Shown here piece by piece: positions 52,370-61,573 of a stretch of DNA of 64,000 bases (within the stretch, counting starts at the first letter, position 1; each line of letters opens with the position of its first letter). Where the stretch lies: the NCBI RefSeq assembly GCF_030123405.1, contig NZ_CP126110.1:5518001-5582000 (forward strand). Reading direction: 5' to 3'. Position numbers and translations under genes: made by a program. This DNA comes from Neobacillus sp. WH10 (GTDB lineage: Bacteria; Bacillota; Bacilli; Bacillales; Cytobacillaceae). Under the pieces are notes generated by a model. It was not told the origin of the DNA and ran no database searches. It saw only the letters and a list, made by a program, of their open reading frames with translations.

Positions 52370-52417
52370 GAAAATTCCCTCCTTTATTTTTTATGTTAAA
52401 ACGTTCGTAAGGTTTTT

Positions 52418-52945
52418 TTAGAATGGCAGATCATCATCAGAGATGTCAATTTGACCATTTCCGGCAAATGGATCTTCATCCATTCGCGTAAAACCTTTAT
52501 TTTGATTTTGATTTTGATTTTGATTTTGTCGTTGATTCTGATTGCTGCTGCCATATGGATTACCTTGTGGTTCCATTGGAGGAGCACCGTAATAATCGTT
52601 GCTTCTTCCGCCACCGCCAGAAGACGACTTAGGTTCTAGAAATTGAACACTTTCTGCTTGAACCTCTGTAACGTACACACGTTTACCATCTTGTCCTTCA
52701 TAGTTGCGGGTTTGGATCCGGCCATCAACACCTGCTAGGCTGCCTTTCTTTAAAAAGTTCGCCACATTTTCAGCAGGTTTACGCCAAACAACACAGTTAA
52801 TAAAGTCTGCTTCTCGTTCACCTGTCTGATTAGAAAATGGACGGTTAACAGCTAACGTAAACGTAGCAACAGGAACCCCATTTGGTGTATAACGCAAATC
52901 AGGATCTTTTGTTAAACGGCCAACAAGCACGACACGATTCATCAT
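52418..52945 (-). CDS. ssbA: Single-stranded DNA-binding protein SsbA
   Basis: SSB of 175 residues: OB-fold (about 1-105), a Gly/Asn/Gln-rich linker with a Gln-Asn dipeptide run encoded by a (GAAT/CAAAAT)-type codon repeat near 52500, and the acidic tip Asp-Asp-Asp-Leu-Pro-Phe that recruits replication proteins. ATG 52945 follows AGGAG at 9 bases; the longer frame to 52999 covers a parS-like site and is not used. Confidence 0.96.
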   Translation of the reverse strand: MMNRVVLVGRLTKDPDLRYTPNGVPVATFTLAVNRPFSNQTGEREADFINCVVWRKPAENVANFLKKGSLAGVDGRIQTRNYEGQDGKRVYVTEVQAESVQFLEPKSSSGGGGRSNDYYGAPPMEPQGNPYGSSNQNQRQNQNQNQNQNKGFTRMDEDPFAGNGQIDISDDDLPF

Positions 52946-52972
52946 CAGAATCAACTCCTTTTTTCTGGTACA

Positions 52973-52988
52973 TGTTTCACATGAAACA
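52973..52988. promoter_or_regulatory. parS-like sequence (15 of 16), between rpsF and ssbA
   Basis: TGTTTCACATGAAACA differs from parS at one central base (CACATG for CACGTG). It may be a weak or decayed ParB site. Confidence 0.5.
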
Positions 52989-53016
52989 TTTTTTACCAAA
53001 AATATTTATATTAATC

Positions 53017-53304
53017 TTATTCTTCTACTTTAATAACGATATGGCGAATGATATCTTCGCTGATCTTTGCAAGACGAGAGAATTCTTGTACTGAAGCAGC
53101 TGAAGATGTTGTTTTAGCGATTTGGTAGTATCCATCACGGAAATCGTTGATTTCGTATGCTAGACGGCGCTTACCCCAATCTTTTGTTTCAGCAGTTTCC
53201 GCACCATTATCAAGAAGAATTGTGTTGAAACGCTCAACAAGAGCCTTTTTCGCTTCATCTTCAATATTTGGGCGGATGATGTACATGATTTCGTACTTAT
53301 TCAT
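53017..53304 (-). CDS. rpsF: 30S ribosomal protein S6
   Basis: S6 of 95 residues, ferredoxin-like fold, starting Asn-Lys-Tyr-Glu-Ile-Met-Tyr-Ile. ATG 53304 follows AAAGGAGGTGA and gives the exact family length. First gene of rpsF-ssbA-rpsR. Confidence 0.97.
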   Translation of the reverse strand: MNKYEIMYIIRPNIEDEAKKALVERFNTILLDNGAETAETKDWGKRRLAYEINDFRDGYYQIAKTTSSAASVQEFSRLAKISEDIIRHIVIKVEE

Positions 53305-53311
53305 CACGGTC

Positions 53312-53375
53312 ACCTCCTTTTGGTCTAAACGGCCCGAATGGGCAAGGAGCAATTATTCATTACTCACAAGTTGAA
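53312..53375 (-). ncRNA. Possible S6:S18 leader motif upstream of rpsF
   Basis: The 5' leader contains GCCC-ATTC-GGGC directly followed by CCG, close upstream of the ribosome site. A hairpin with a conserved CCG is the core of the S6:S18-binding leader described in many bacteria. The full fold was not checked. Confidence 0.35.
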
Positions 53376-53452
53376 ATTATATCATATGTAAAAAGTAAAT
53401 GCAATGTCCTTCACAATAATGCCTTACTTATCCCTAAAACAAAAACGGGAAA

Positions 53453-53475
53453 GGCTCTGCAAAAATTGCAGAGCC
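53453..53475. terminator. Terminator of ychF
   Basis: GGCTCTGCAA (53453-53462) pairs perfectly with TTGCAGAGCC (53466-53475), loop of three bases, T-rich downstream on the minus strand. Confidence 0.8.
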
Positions 53476-53488
53476 CTAGATTTTCAGT

Positions 53489-54589
53489 TTACACGTTAAA
53501 ACGGAAATGGATGACATCGCCGTCTTTTACTTCATATTCTTTCCCTTCTAAGCGAACTTTCCCTGCCTCTTTCGCAGCATTGTGGCTGCCGGCAGCAAGT
53601 AAATCATCATAAGAGACTGTTTCCGCCCGAATAAAGCCTCGTTCGAAATCAGTGTGGATAATTCCCGCACATTGCGGTGCCTTCATGCCTTTTCTAAATG
53701 TCCAGGCGCGAACCTCCTGTACACCTGCCGTAAAGTAGGTAGCTAAACCAAGCAGGCTGTAAGCAGCACGGATTAATTGGTCAAGGCCAGATTCTTCAAT
53801 GCCAAGCTCCTCAAGGAACATCTGCTTTTCTTCGCCCTCAAGCTCAGCAATTTCTTCTTCAATTTTGGCACAGATGACGATCACTTCGGCATTATCAGCA
53901 CTAGCAAATTCACGTACCTTTTGTACATATTCATTGTTAGATGGATCGGCAACATCATCTTCACTTACGTTTGCAACATATAGGACAGGTTTGATGGTTA
54001 AAAGATGCAGTCCCTTTACCAATTTCATTTGCTCTTCAGTAAAATCAACCGTACGAGCAGGTTTTTCTGCTTCAAATGCATCACGCAGCATCACGAGGAC
54101 TTCAAATTCAGCAGCAGCATCCTTATCTTTTTGCTTAGCCAATTTCTCGACACGGCCAATTCGCTTTTCCACCGATTCCATATCTGCAAGGATCAACTCT
54201 AGGTTGATGGTTTCAATATCATCAATTGGGTCAACTTTTCCGGATACATGGGTAATGTTTTCATCTGCAAAGCAGCGAACTACTTGGCAAATGGCATCAA
54301 CCTGGCGAATATGAGAAAGGAACTTGTTACCGAGTCCTTCACCTTTACTTGCTCCTTTCACTATACCGGCAATATCGGTGAATTCAAAGGCCGTTGGTAC
54401 TGTTTTCTTCGGTTGAACTAATTCAGTTAATTTTTGTAGACGGTGGTCAGGAACCTCAACAATTCCGACATTCGGGTCAATCGTACAGAAGGGGTAGTTT
54501 GCTGATTCTGCTCCTGCCTGAGTTATTGCATTAAAAAGAGTAGACTTACCAACATTCGGTAACCCTACGATACCAGCTGTTAAAGCCAT
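53489..54589 (-). CDS. ychF: Redox-regulated ATPase YchF (OLA1 family)
   Basis: Obg-family P-loop ATPase of 366 residues: Gly-Leu-Pro-Asn-Val-Gly-Lys-Ser-Thr (8-16), a central coiled-coil (about 120-150 and 180-200) and a C-terminal TGS domain ending in Phe-Arg-Phe-Asn-Val. It binds ribosomes and is linked to stress responses. It stands upstream of rpsF as in Bacillus subtilis (yyaF). Confidence 0.96.
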   Translation of the reverse strand: MALTAGIVGLPNVGKSTLFNAITQAGAESANYPFCTIDPNVGIVEVPDHRLQKLTELVQPKKTVPTAFEFTDIAGIVKGASKGEGLGNKFLSHIRQVDAICQVVRCFADENITHVSGKVDPIDDIETINLELILADMESVEKRIGRVEKLAKQKDKDAAAEFEVLVMLRDAFEAEKPARTVDFTEEQMKLVKGLHLLTIKPVLYVANVSEDDVADPSNNEYVQKVREFASADNAEVIVICAKIEEEIAELEGEEKQMFLEELGIEESGLDQLIRAAYSLLGLATYFTAGVQEVRAWTFRKGMKAPQCAGIIHTDFERGFIRAETVSYDDLLAAGSHNAAKEAGKVRLEGKEYEVKDGDVIHFRFNV

Positions 54590-54691
54590 TCACGTTCACT
54601 CCTCAATAAAAATAAATCTATTTAAAAAAATGTGTTTAATAATTTTAAAAAGCCTCTCACAATTATAGGCAACAATGGCTAAAAAAACAAC

Positions 54692-54710
54692 TGCCGCTTA
54701 TGGAGCGGCA
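54692..54710 (-). terminator. Terminator of yyaE
   Basis: TGCCGC (54692-54697) pairs with GCGGCA (54705-54710); a run of T follows on the minus strand. Confidence 0.8.
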
Positions 54711-54717
54711 ATTAGTA

Positions 54718-56724
54718 TCACTTTATTTTTTCAAGATTAACAAGGCAATCGTATAACGTACTTCCAAGGCCATTATCGGATTCCCTATTTGAAGTTAAAT
54801 GATTGACAGACCCGCCAAACTCTTTCCAAATACCCTCATCAATATTAATCGTGTCCGGGTGGACCTTTGCTAAAATGGAAATAAACCCTTTTATTTCGCC
54901 GCGGTCATTCCACACCTTGACGAAATCACCTTTTTCCAGCCCCAAACTTTCAGCAATATTTGCAGCAATCTCCACCTTCACTTTCGGCTTTGAAGCGAAT
55001 AAGTGATAGTTCTGCGAGTGGTTTGAGCGTAATGGATGAATCGTAAGGAGATGATACGGATATTTTTCTGCAAGCTTAGGGTTTGCCCATTTCGATTCAT
55101 CTGGAACCGCTAAAGTTAACAGACCGTTATCACCTTTTTGTTGAGCTGTAAATTCATACTTGCCTGTCGGTGTTTGAAACGTATGGTCATGCCATGGGAT
55201 TTTTACAACAGGAAGTTCCATTGTATGGTGCGCTCTTAATTTTTCTAGGGTAATGCCTTTGTCATTCAACGGCTTAAGGGCCATCTTCAGCCACTCTTCC
55301 CTTGAGAAATCAAAATCCTCACCAAAGCCAAGCCTGCCGGCTAATTGTGTCCAAATCCATAAATCCGGCTGTGCCTCACCAGGAGCTGTAACGAGTTTCG
55401 GGCCATAATTCACATAATGATGGTACATCGAAGAATAATAAAGATCTTCTTCCTCAAAAGCAGTTGTGGTCGGTAAAACATAATCTGCAAGCATAGCTGT
55501 GTCGGTCATAAATTGTTCAATCACAACAAGTGTCTCAACAGAGGAGAAGGTCTTTTCAACCATATTGGTGTCAGGCACCTGTGTCAGCGGGTTGCCGCAT
55601 GTCACAACAATCATCTTAATTTCCGGATCCGTTGCCGTTAGCACTTCTTCCGCCTGCTTCATAATGGAAAATTGCCTGTAGTTTGTCCTACAGTGAGCAA
55701 GTGTTAACTCTTCAAAAGCAAAGCTCTGTCCCACCTGTAGATTGGCGTAATTGGCACCGCCACCGGCAATGCCTATATTCCCGCTTACGGCGGCAAGGGC
55801 ATCAATAAACCGAATCGTATTTCCGCCGTTTTTATATCGCTGTAAACCTAAACCCATATAGGTTGAAGTTGGTTTATCAGCATAAACATTAGCTAATGTA
55901 GTCATTACCTCACAGGAGACTTCTGTCCTTTCGCTAATTTCTTCTAATGAAATACCATTGAGAAGCCTTGATAAATCAGCAAAACCATGTGTGGATCGTT
56001 CAATAAATTCCTGATCCTCCAAACCTAACCGAAGTATTTCCTTAATAATTCCTGCAGCTAATAAACCGTCCATCCCAGGCTTAATAGTTATATATTCATC
56101 GGCTATTTTTGCCGTCGCATTAAAAAGCGGATCAATAACAAATATTTTTGCTCCTTGTTTCTTAGCTTCCAGCAGTTTTTCGTAAAAATGCATGTTTGTC
56201 CGGGCAACATTTCGTCCCCAAATAATAATGTTTTTACTGTTGCCAATGTCAGCAGGACCATGGCTCCAGGCATTCCCAAAATCCCATTTTTGCGCCTCAA
56301 TTCCGGCGCCCCAGCAAAGTGATCCATAAAGCTCCGTTACGCCGCCGTAACAATTAAAAAAGCGCTGGTCTAAGTTTTTTAAGATCCCGTTATTGGCATA
56401 ATCATGACTGTGGAGGACAGCAGTTGTCCCATATTTTTCTTTAATTCCATATAATTTAGCAGCTATCTCATCCAGCGCCTGATCCCAGGAGATTTGCTCA
56501 AATGTACCATTTACCTTTTTTAAGGGGTGCAATAAGCGCTGCGAGGAGTTTGCCCTTGTTTCCAACATCCGTCCACGTCCGCAAATTTTACCTTGAGTAA
56601 TGGGATGTTCCGGATCGCCTTCTACTTTAGTAACCCTGTCCTGATCAATTGTTACATTGAAACCGCAGCTATCCCAGCAATTTAACGGACAAGCAGCCTT
56701 TCGTACTTGTGCCAAAATCTCCAC
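54718..56724 (-). CDS. yyaE: Molybdopterin oxidoreductase YyaE
   Basis: Cytoplasmic molybdopterin-guanine-dinucleotide enzyme of 668 residues, close in length and place to Bacillus subtilis YyaE. The N-terminal Cys-x3-Cys-x3-Cys with a fourth Cys in Lys-Ile-Cys-Gly-Arg-Gly ligates a 4Fe-4S cluster; three molybdopterin domains and the C-terminal dinucleotide-binding domain follow. No twin-arginine signal is present. The substrate is unknown. The start is GTG 56724; TTG 56715 is an alternative. Confidence 0.92.
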   Translation of the reverse strand: MEILAQVRKAACPLNCWDSCGFNVTIDQDRVTKVEGDPEHPITQGKICGRGRMLETRANSSQRLLHPLKKVNGTFEQISWDQALDEIAAKLYGIKEKYGTTAVLHSHDYANNGILKNLDQRFFNCYGGVTELYGSLCWGAGIEAQKWDFGNAWSHGPADIGNSKNIIIWGRNVARTNMHFYEKLLEAKKQGAKIFVIDPLFNATAKIADEYITIKPGMDGLLAAGIIKEILRLGLEDQEFIERSTHGFADLSRLLNGISLEEISERTEVSCEVMTTLANVYADKPTSTYMGLGLQRYKNGGNTIRFIDALAAVSGNIGIAGGGANYANLQVGQSFAFEELTLAHCRTNYRQFSIMKQAEEVLTATDPEIKMIVVTCGNPLTQVPDTNMVEKTFSSVETLVVIEQFMTDTAMLADYVLPTTTAFEEEDLYYSSMYHHYVNYGPKLVTAPGEAQPDLWIWTQLAGRLGFGEDFDFSREEWLKMALKPLNDKGITLEKLRAHHTMELPVVKIPWHDHTFQTPTGKYEFTAQQKGDNGLLTLAVPDESKWANPKLAEKYPYHLLTIHPLRSNHSQNYHLFASKPKVKVEIAANIAESLGLEKGDFVKVWNDRGEIKGFISILAKVHPDTINIDEGIWKEFGGSVNHLTSNRESDNGLGSTLYDCLVNLEKIK

Positions 56725-56799
56725 CCCCAGATGACATTTTCTATACCAATTTTTCTTATAAGAATAATATAATTATACAAAAAAAAGAAGCATGAAGTA

Positions 56800-57006
56800 T
56801 TATCCTTCATGCTTTACCAAAATCTTCTTCATTTTCCGTGAAAACTCTTTCCTTGGAATGAGAACGCTATGCCCGCAGCCCTCACATTTAATCCTGATAT
56901 CCATACCCAAGCGGATAATTTTCCAACGATTGGTTCCGCACGGATGCTGCTTCTTCATCTCGACAACATCATTTAGGGCAAATTCCTTTTCTTCCATAAC
57001 TTTCAC
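56800..57006 (-). CDS. yyzM: DUF951 small protein YyzM
   Basis: A 68-residue protein with His-Pro-Cys-Gly-x-Asn-x-Trp and later Cys-x2-Cys-Gly-His, the DUF951 pattern that suggests a zinc site. ATG 57006 follows GGAGGGTG. It lies 9 bp behind the MscS gene in one unit. Function unknown. Confidence 0.85.
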   Translation of the reverse strand: MKVMEEKEFALNDVVEMKKQHPCGTNRWKIIRLGMDIRIKCEGCGHSVLIPRKEFSRKMKKILVKHEG

Positions 57007-57015
57007 CCTCCATTT

Positions 57016-57888
57016 CTATTTTGATTGCTCTGAACCGCTTTTGTACAAAAAAAGATTTGGATTTGGAGCCTTAATATGATTCTCGTCTAATAAAAGCTTG
57101 ATATCCTTCCGAATTGCCCGCGAAACTCCTGCCTGCTTCGTAGGTAATGTTTCAGCTATAACCCGTAAAACAATCTCAGTTGGCCCCATCGTTTGTATTC
57201 CTAAAAGCTCAGGAGTTTTCGTTAACTCTTCGTATTGATTTGGCATCGTTTTAAGGGCTTCTTCAATTACCTTTTCCGCCTTTTCGATGTCTTCACCATA
57301 GGATATCGCAATATCAATAATCGCAAGACTATTATTTAACGAAAAATTGGTTACCTGGGTGATGCTGCCATTCGGTAAAATATGAACTTCACCTGTCCAG
57401 CTTTTAATTTTTGTCGTTCTTAACCCAATTGTTTCGACATTGCCTTCAAATTGTCCTATGCGAATATGGTCACCGACCGAAAATTGATCCTCAAATATAA
57501 TAAAGAAACCGGAAATAACATCTTTAACTAGACTTTGTGCACCAAATCCTACTGCTAAGCCGACAATTCCGGCACCTGCAAGCAGTGCCTTCACATCGAT
57601 CCCTAAAACAGAAAGAATCATCATAATCGCAATAAAATAAACCACATAGGTAAGAACACTATCAAGCAGCTTTGAAAGTGTATCTTCTCGACGTTCTGTT
57701 GTATTAAGCGGTGACAAATTTCTAATCTTAAAAATGTTGTGGATTGCCACTTTGCCAATACGGACTATGATATTTGCAATAACCATAATGGCAACAATTT
57801 TTAGCACGGCTCCTCCGAGATTCAGCCATGTGTCTTCGTTTTGAAATTTATTTATATCATCTTGAAATCCCTTTGTTATGATATTCAT
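57016..57888 (-). CDS. Small-conductance mechanosensitive channel (MscS family)
   Basis: Channel protein of 290 residues with about three spans (24-45, 70-92, 97-118), the Gly/Ala-rich pore helix (Ala-Gly-Ala-Gly-Ile-Val-Gly-Leu-Ala-Val-Gly-Phe-Gly-Ala) and the MscS beta domain. It releases solutes under hypo-osmotic shock. The ATG follows AAGGAAGGTG. Confidence 0.93.
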   Translation of the reverse strand: MNIITKGFQDDINKFQNEDTWLNLGGAVLKIVAIMVIANIIVRIGKVAIHNIFKIRNLSPLNTTERREDTLSKLLDSVLTYVVYFIAIMMILSVLGIDVKALLAGAGIVGLAVGFGAQSLVKDVISGFFIIFEDQFSVGDHIRIGQFEGNVETIGLRTTKIKSWTGEVHILPNGSITQVTNFSLNNSLAIIDIAISYGEDIEKAEKVIEEALKTMPNQYEELTKTPELLGIQTMGPTEIVLRVIAETLPTKQAGVSRAIRKDIKLLLDENHIKAPNPNLFLYKSGSEQSK

Positions 57889-58198
57889 TTTTACACCTTC
57901 CTTAAATTCGTTTTTTCCGTATTAACGGACAGTAAGTCCCTATATCAAGAATTTATACGTAAATAAAAAGACTAAGCTTTAGGATCAATTGTCCGGAAAT
58001 ATCCGATTAGTTTACTAGCATTCCACGGTGATATATCCCCCACGGATTGAAGTTTCACTTTTTCCAAATCTATTTTAGCAATTTTTCTATGCAGATAATA
58101 GCATTATGAATTTTTGTTTTTCTATCCTCTTTATGTATAGATTTCCTGGATTTTCCGTATAATAATAAGAGTTAATACAGGTTTAGGGAGTGGACTTG
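57889..58198. promoter_or_regulatory. Divergent control region of the MscS unit and yyaC
   Basis: No gene is seen. For yyaC a forespore-type promoter is possible: GTATA (58135-58139), 16 bases, CGTATAATA (58156-58164), resembling sigma-F/sigma-G sites. Near 57920 the MscS promoter is expected on the minus strand but cannot be fixed. Confidence 0.35.
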
Positions 58199-58831
58199 AT
58201 GAATCTGAAAAGCAGTTTTTTTGACAGGAGGGCAAAGGTACGTTTCATTCATGATGATTTTCACGCTGCAGAAAATCTCGCTGAGGAGTTACTCCTTAAT
58301 ATTTCCAGCGAAACAAGCCGCCCCATTGTGTTCATTTGTATTGGAACAGACCGTTCCACGGGAGATTCATTAGGTCCGCTGGTCGGAAGCCTGCTCGAGG
58401 AGAAGAACCTCCAATCATTTTTCGTATATGGAACATTAGACGAGCCTATTCATGCGATGAACCTTGCAGAAAAACTGAAGGAGATCCATACAAATCATGT
58501 TGATCCCTATATTATTGGAATTGATGCCTGTTTGGGACGGATCAAAAATGTCGGCGTCATTCAAGTCGGGCATGGGCCTGTCAAACCAGGCGCAGGAGTG
58601 AACAAGGAGCTTCCTGCCGTCGGTGACATACATATCACTGGAATCGTAAATGTCAGTGGGTTTATGGAATTTTTTGTATTACAAAACACACGCTTAAATC
58701 TTGTGATGAAAATGGCGAAAACGATTGCAGGTGGCATATACCAAGCAAGCCTATTGTACCCAAAACAAAGCTTGAGTGAATTAAATTGGATGGAAGATGA
58801 GCAAACAAATAAAAGAGCAAACGGTAACTAA
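58199..58831 (+). CDS. yyaC: Spore protease YyaC (DUF1256, GPR-like)
   Basis: Protein of 210 residues of the DUF1256/YyaC family, related to the germination protease fold: Gly-Thr-Asp-Arg-Ser-Thr-Gly-Asp (about 46-53) and Gly-Ile-Asp-Ala-Cys-Leu-Gly. Present only in spore formers and expressed in the forespore in Bacillus subtilis. ATG 58199 lies 8 bases behind AGGGAG; the GTG at 58190 overlaps that site. The only plus-strand gene in this region. Confidence 0.9.
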   Translation: MNLKSSFFDRRAKVRFIHDDFHAAENLAEELLLNISSETSRPIVFICIGTDRSTGDSLGPLVGSLLEEKNLQSFFVYGTLDEPIHAMNLAEKLKEIHTNHVDPYIIGIDACLGRIKNVGVIQVGHGPVKPGAGVNKELPAVGDIHITGIVNVSGFMEFFVLQNTRLNLVMKMAKTIAGGIYQASLLYPKQSLSELNWMEDEQTNKRANGN

Positions 58832-58851
58832 CTGAATGCTCTTTTTTACAT

Positions 58852-59568
58852 TTATTGTAATAAATGTTGATAGATATAAGGAATCGTTACAATAATACCC
58901 GTTACTACTATACCTGGGAGCAAGTTTGCTACTTTAATTTTTACCACCCCAGTAAGATTCAAGCCGATCGCTAAAATCATTATTCCACCAGTTGCAGTCA
59001 TTTCGACAATAAACTGATCCATTAATGCCTGTGGGACGAAACGGTCAATCTGGGTGGCAAATAATGCAATTATACCTTCATAAAGGACAACTGGAATCGC
59101 AGAAAAAATCACACCAATTCCTAAAGTTGTTGTTAAAATTAGTGCTGTAAAGCCGTCTATCAATGATTTTGTATATAAAACATCATGATCACCGCGAATT
59201 CCGCTGTCAAGGGCACCAATAATCGCCATTGCACCAATTACGAAGATCAAAGTAGCAGATACAAAACCTTCCGAAATACTTCCTTTTCCATTAGAGCCAA
59301 CCTTACGTTCCAGCCACCCGCCGAGGTCATTTAATTTATCCTCTAATTTTAATAGCTCGCCTGCAACTGCACCGACAACGAGGCTAATAATGACAATCAG
59401 GAAATTATCACTCTTTAAGCCCATTTGCAGACCCAAAACCATGACTGACAAGCCAATGGCATACATGACCGTCACTTTCATTCCCTCAGGAATGCGATTT
59501 AGGAGTTTCCCAATCAATGAGCCAATAATAATTAATAGTCCATTTACAAGTGTCCCTAATAAAAACAT
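58852..59568 (-). CDS. DUF554 membrane protein (YdfK-like)
   Basis: Membrane protein of 238 residues with about seven spans, DUF554 family, often placed next to spo0J. Function unknown. It converges with yyaC, with a 20-bp gap carrying an AGAGCA-type small hairpin. Confidence 0.88.
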   Translation of the reverse strand: MFLLGTLVNGLLIIIGSLIGKLLNRIPEGMKVTVMYAIGLSVMVLGLQMGLKSDNFLIVIISLVVGAVAGELLKLEDKLNDLGGWLERKVGSNGKGSISEGFVSATLIFVIGAMAIIGALDSGIRGDHDVLYTKSLIDGFTALILTTTLGIGVIFSAIPVVLYEGIIALFATQIDRFVPQALMDQFIVEMTATGGIMILAIGLNLTGVVKIKVANLLPGIVVTGIIVTIPYIYQHLLQ

Positions 59569-59678
59569 CGCAATTTCACCTATTTTTTCGCCTCTCGAAA
59601 TAGTAATATTACTAAATTATCATGTTTTACATCTATTGAAAAGAAATTTCCAAAAAAATAAACCATCAAAGTGATGGC

Positions 59679-60527
59679 TTAAATATTTTCATCTTGTCCA
59701 AGTATTTCTAGGATTCGTTCAAGATCATCTTGTGAGAAAAATTCAATTTCAATTTTCCCCTTGTTTTTGTTTTGTTTAATATGGACAGTTGTACCGAAGC
59801 GTTCACGAAGGGAGTGCTCCCGTTCCTGTAAAAATAAATCTTTTTTCTTCTCGGGCTTTTTTGTTTCACGTGAAACATTTTCATTTAATTGTTGAATCAG
59901 CTTTTCTAACTGGCGGACATTTAGCCCCTCATTTACAACTTTTCCAACTAAAATGGACAGTTTTGCTTTTTGTCTAAGACCTAATAATGCCCGTCCATGG
60001 CCCATAGAGATTTTCCCCGTTGAAATATGCTCTTGAATTTGGGGAGGGAGAGAAAGCAGCCGAATGTGGTTTGCTACATGCGGACGGCTTTTGCCTAAAC
60101 GATTCGCAACCTCTTCCTGTGTCAGCTTTAACTTCTCCATTAACGTTTGATAGGCTTGTCCCTCTTCAATTGGGTTTAAATCTTCCCTTTGTAAGTTTTC
60201 CAACACGGCCAATTCCATCATTTGCTGTTCAGAAAGCTCGCGGACAACTGCCGGCACAACTTCAAACTTTGCTTCCCTGGCAGCACGGAAGCGGCGTTCA
60301 CCAACAACAATTTCATAGCCTTTAATACTTTTCCGAACAACAAGCGGTTGTAGAATTCCATGCTCTAAGATTGAAGCTTTTAATTCATCGATTGTCTCTT
60401 GTTGGAAGGTTTTACGCGGCTGATAAGGGTTTGGGCGCAGTTCTTTCAGCTTAATCTCTTGAACTGTCTCTTCTTTACTGACATCACTAAAAAAAGCATT
60501 CAATCCTTTTCCTAAACCTTTAGCCAT
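59679..60527 (-). CDS. spo0J: Chromosome-partitioning protein Spo0J (ParB)
   Basis: ParB CTPase of 282 residues: N-terminal CTP-binding domain (Gly-Glu-Arg-Arg-Phe-Arg-Ala), central helix-turn-helix (about 125-190) and C-terminal dimer domain. It loads at parS, slides as a clamp and recruits SMC; with Soj it controls origin segregation and initiation. It overlaps soj by 8 bases and carries a perfect parS in its own coding sequence. Confidence 0.97.
   Translation of the reverse strand: MAKGLGKGLNAFFSDVSKEETVQEIKLKELRPNPYQPRKTFQQETIDELKASILEHGILQPLVVRKSIKGYEIVVGERRFRAAREAKFEVVPAVVRELSEQQMMELAVLENLQREDLNPIEEGQAYQTLMEKLKLTQEEVANRLGKSRPHVANHIRLLSLPPQIQEHISTGKISMGHGRALLGLRQKAKLSILVGKVVNEGLNVRQLEKLIQQLNENVSRETKKPEKKKDLFLQEREHSLRERFGTTVHIKQNKNKGKIEIEFFSQDDLERILEILGQDENI
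59862..59877. promoter_or_regulatory. parS site within spo0J
   Basis: TGTTTCACGTGAAACA matches parS at all 16 positions; Bacillus subtilis has a parS in the same gene. Confidence 0.95.
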
Positions 60528-61281
60528 TCGAGACCACTTCCTTTGCTAAATCTAAATACACTTCAGCTCCCCGGGATTTCGAATCGTAAGTAATGATTGG
60601 TTCCCCATGGCTTGGAGCCTCACTTAGACGCACATTTCTTGGAATAATGGTTTGATAAACTTTATCTTGAAAGTATTTTTTCACTTCTTCAATGACTTGA
60701 ATACCAAGATTTGTTCTTGCATCAAGCATGGTTAATAAAACACCTTCAATTTTTAAATCCTGATTTAGATGCTTTTGCACAAGCCTAACAGTATTTAACA
60801 ATTGACTTAAGCCCTCCAATGCATAATACTCACATTGGACAGGAATTAACACCGCATCAGATGCTGTTAAGGCATTTAGCGTTAATAGTCCTAAGGATGG
60901 CGGACAATCAATAATGATATAATCAAACTGATCTCTGACTTCATCCAGAGCACGTTTTAAGCGGACTTCTCTTGAAATAGTAGGAACCAGCTCAATTTCG
61001 GCCCCTGCTAACTGAATAGTTGCAGGAATCACGTACAAATTTTCAACAGATGTCGATTTAATGACATCCTTTGCTTCGACATCGTCTACTAATACGTCAT
61101 ATATACATTGTTCAACTTCTGCCTTTTCAATTCCAACCCCGCTTGTTGCATTTCCCTGTGGGTCAATATCTACTAATAAGACCCGTTTTCCTATGTATGC
61201 TAAGCAGGCTCCTAGGTTGACAGAGGTTGTCGTTTTGCCGACTCCACCTTTTTGGTTTGCGATTGAAAGGATTTTCCCCAC
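60520..61281 (-). CDS. soj: Chromosome-partitioning ATPase Soj (ParA)
   Basis: ParA/MinD-type ATPase of 253 residues with deviant Walker A Lys-Gly-Gly-Val-Gly-Lys-Thr-Thr (about 11-18). It binds DNA as an ATP dimer and regulates DnaA as monomer. The start is GTG 61281 behind AGGTGA. Confidence 0.97.
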   Translation of the reverse strand: MGKILSIANQKGGVGKTTTSVNLGACLAYIGKRVLLVDIDPQGNATSGVGIEKAEVEQCIYDVLVDDVEAKDVIKSTSVENLYVIPATIQLAGAEIELVPTISREVRLKRALDEVRDQFDYIIIDCPPSLGLLTLNALTASDAVLIPVQCEYYALEGLSQLLNTVRLVQKHLNQDLKIEGVLLTMLDARTNLGIQVIEEVKKYFQDKVYQTIIPRNVRLSEAPSHGEPIITYDSKSRGAEVYLDLAKEVVSNG

Positions 61282-61537
61282 GTTGTCACCTACCCTTTAT
61301 TTCTAAAAAAATTTTAATCTACCATTCTATCAGATGTTTAAATAATATGATTAATTATCCCCTATTAGAGAAGGAAAGTAAAATTCCATTCCTTTATTTT
61401 ATCATGAAAAATGAGGGATGTTGTTTTTTTTCAAAAAATATTCCAGTGTTACACTCAGGTTATTTTTTCATTTTATTGCTATAAGAATTGAAATGTGTAA
61501 ATTTATGTAATTTTAATATCCCTTTTTCATAAAAAAA

Positions 61538-61561
61538 AACCAAACACACTCGTGTCTGGTT
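61538..61561 (-). terminator. Terminator of noc
   Basis: AACCAAACAC (61538-61547) pairs with GTGTCTGGTT (61552-61561) with one mismatch; nine T follow on the minus strand. Between it and soj lies AT-rich promoter DNA (61282-61537) without a gene. Confidence 0.85.
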
Positions 61562-61573
61562 CGTTCTGAATCG

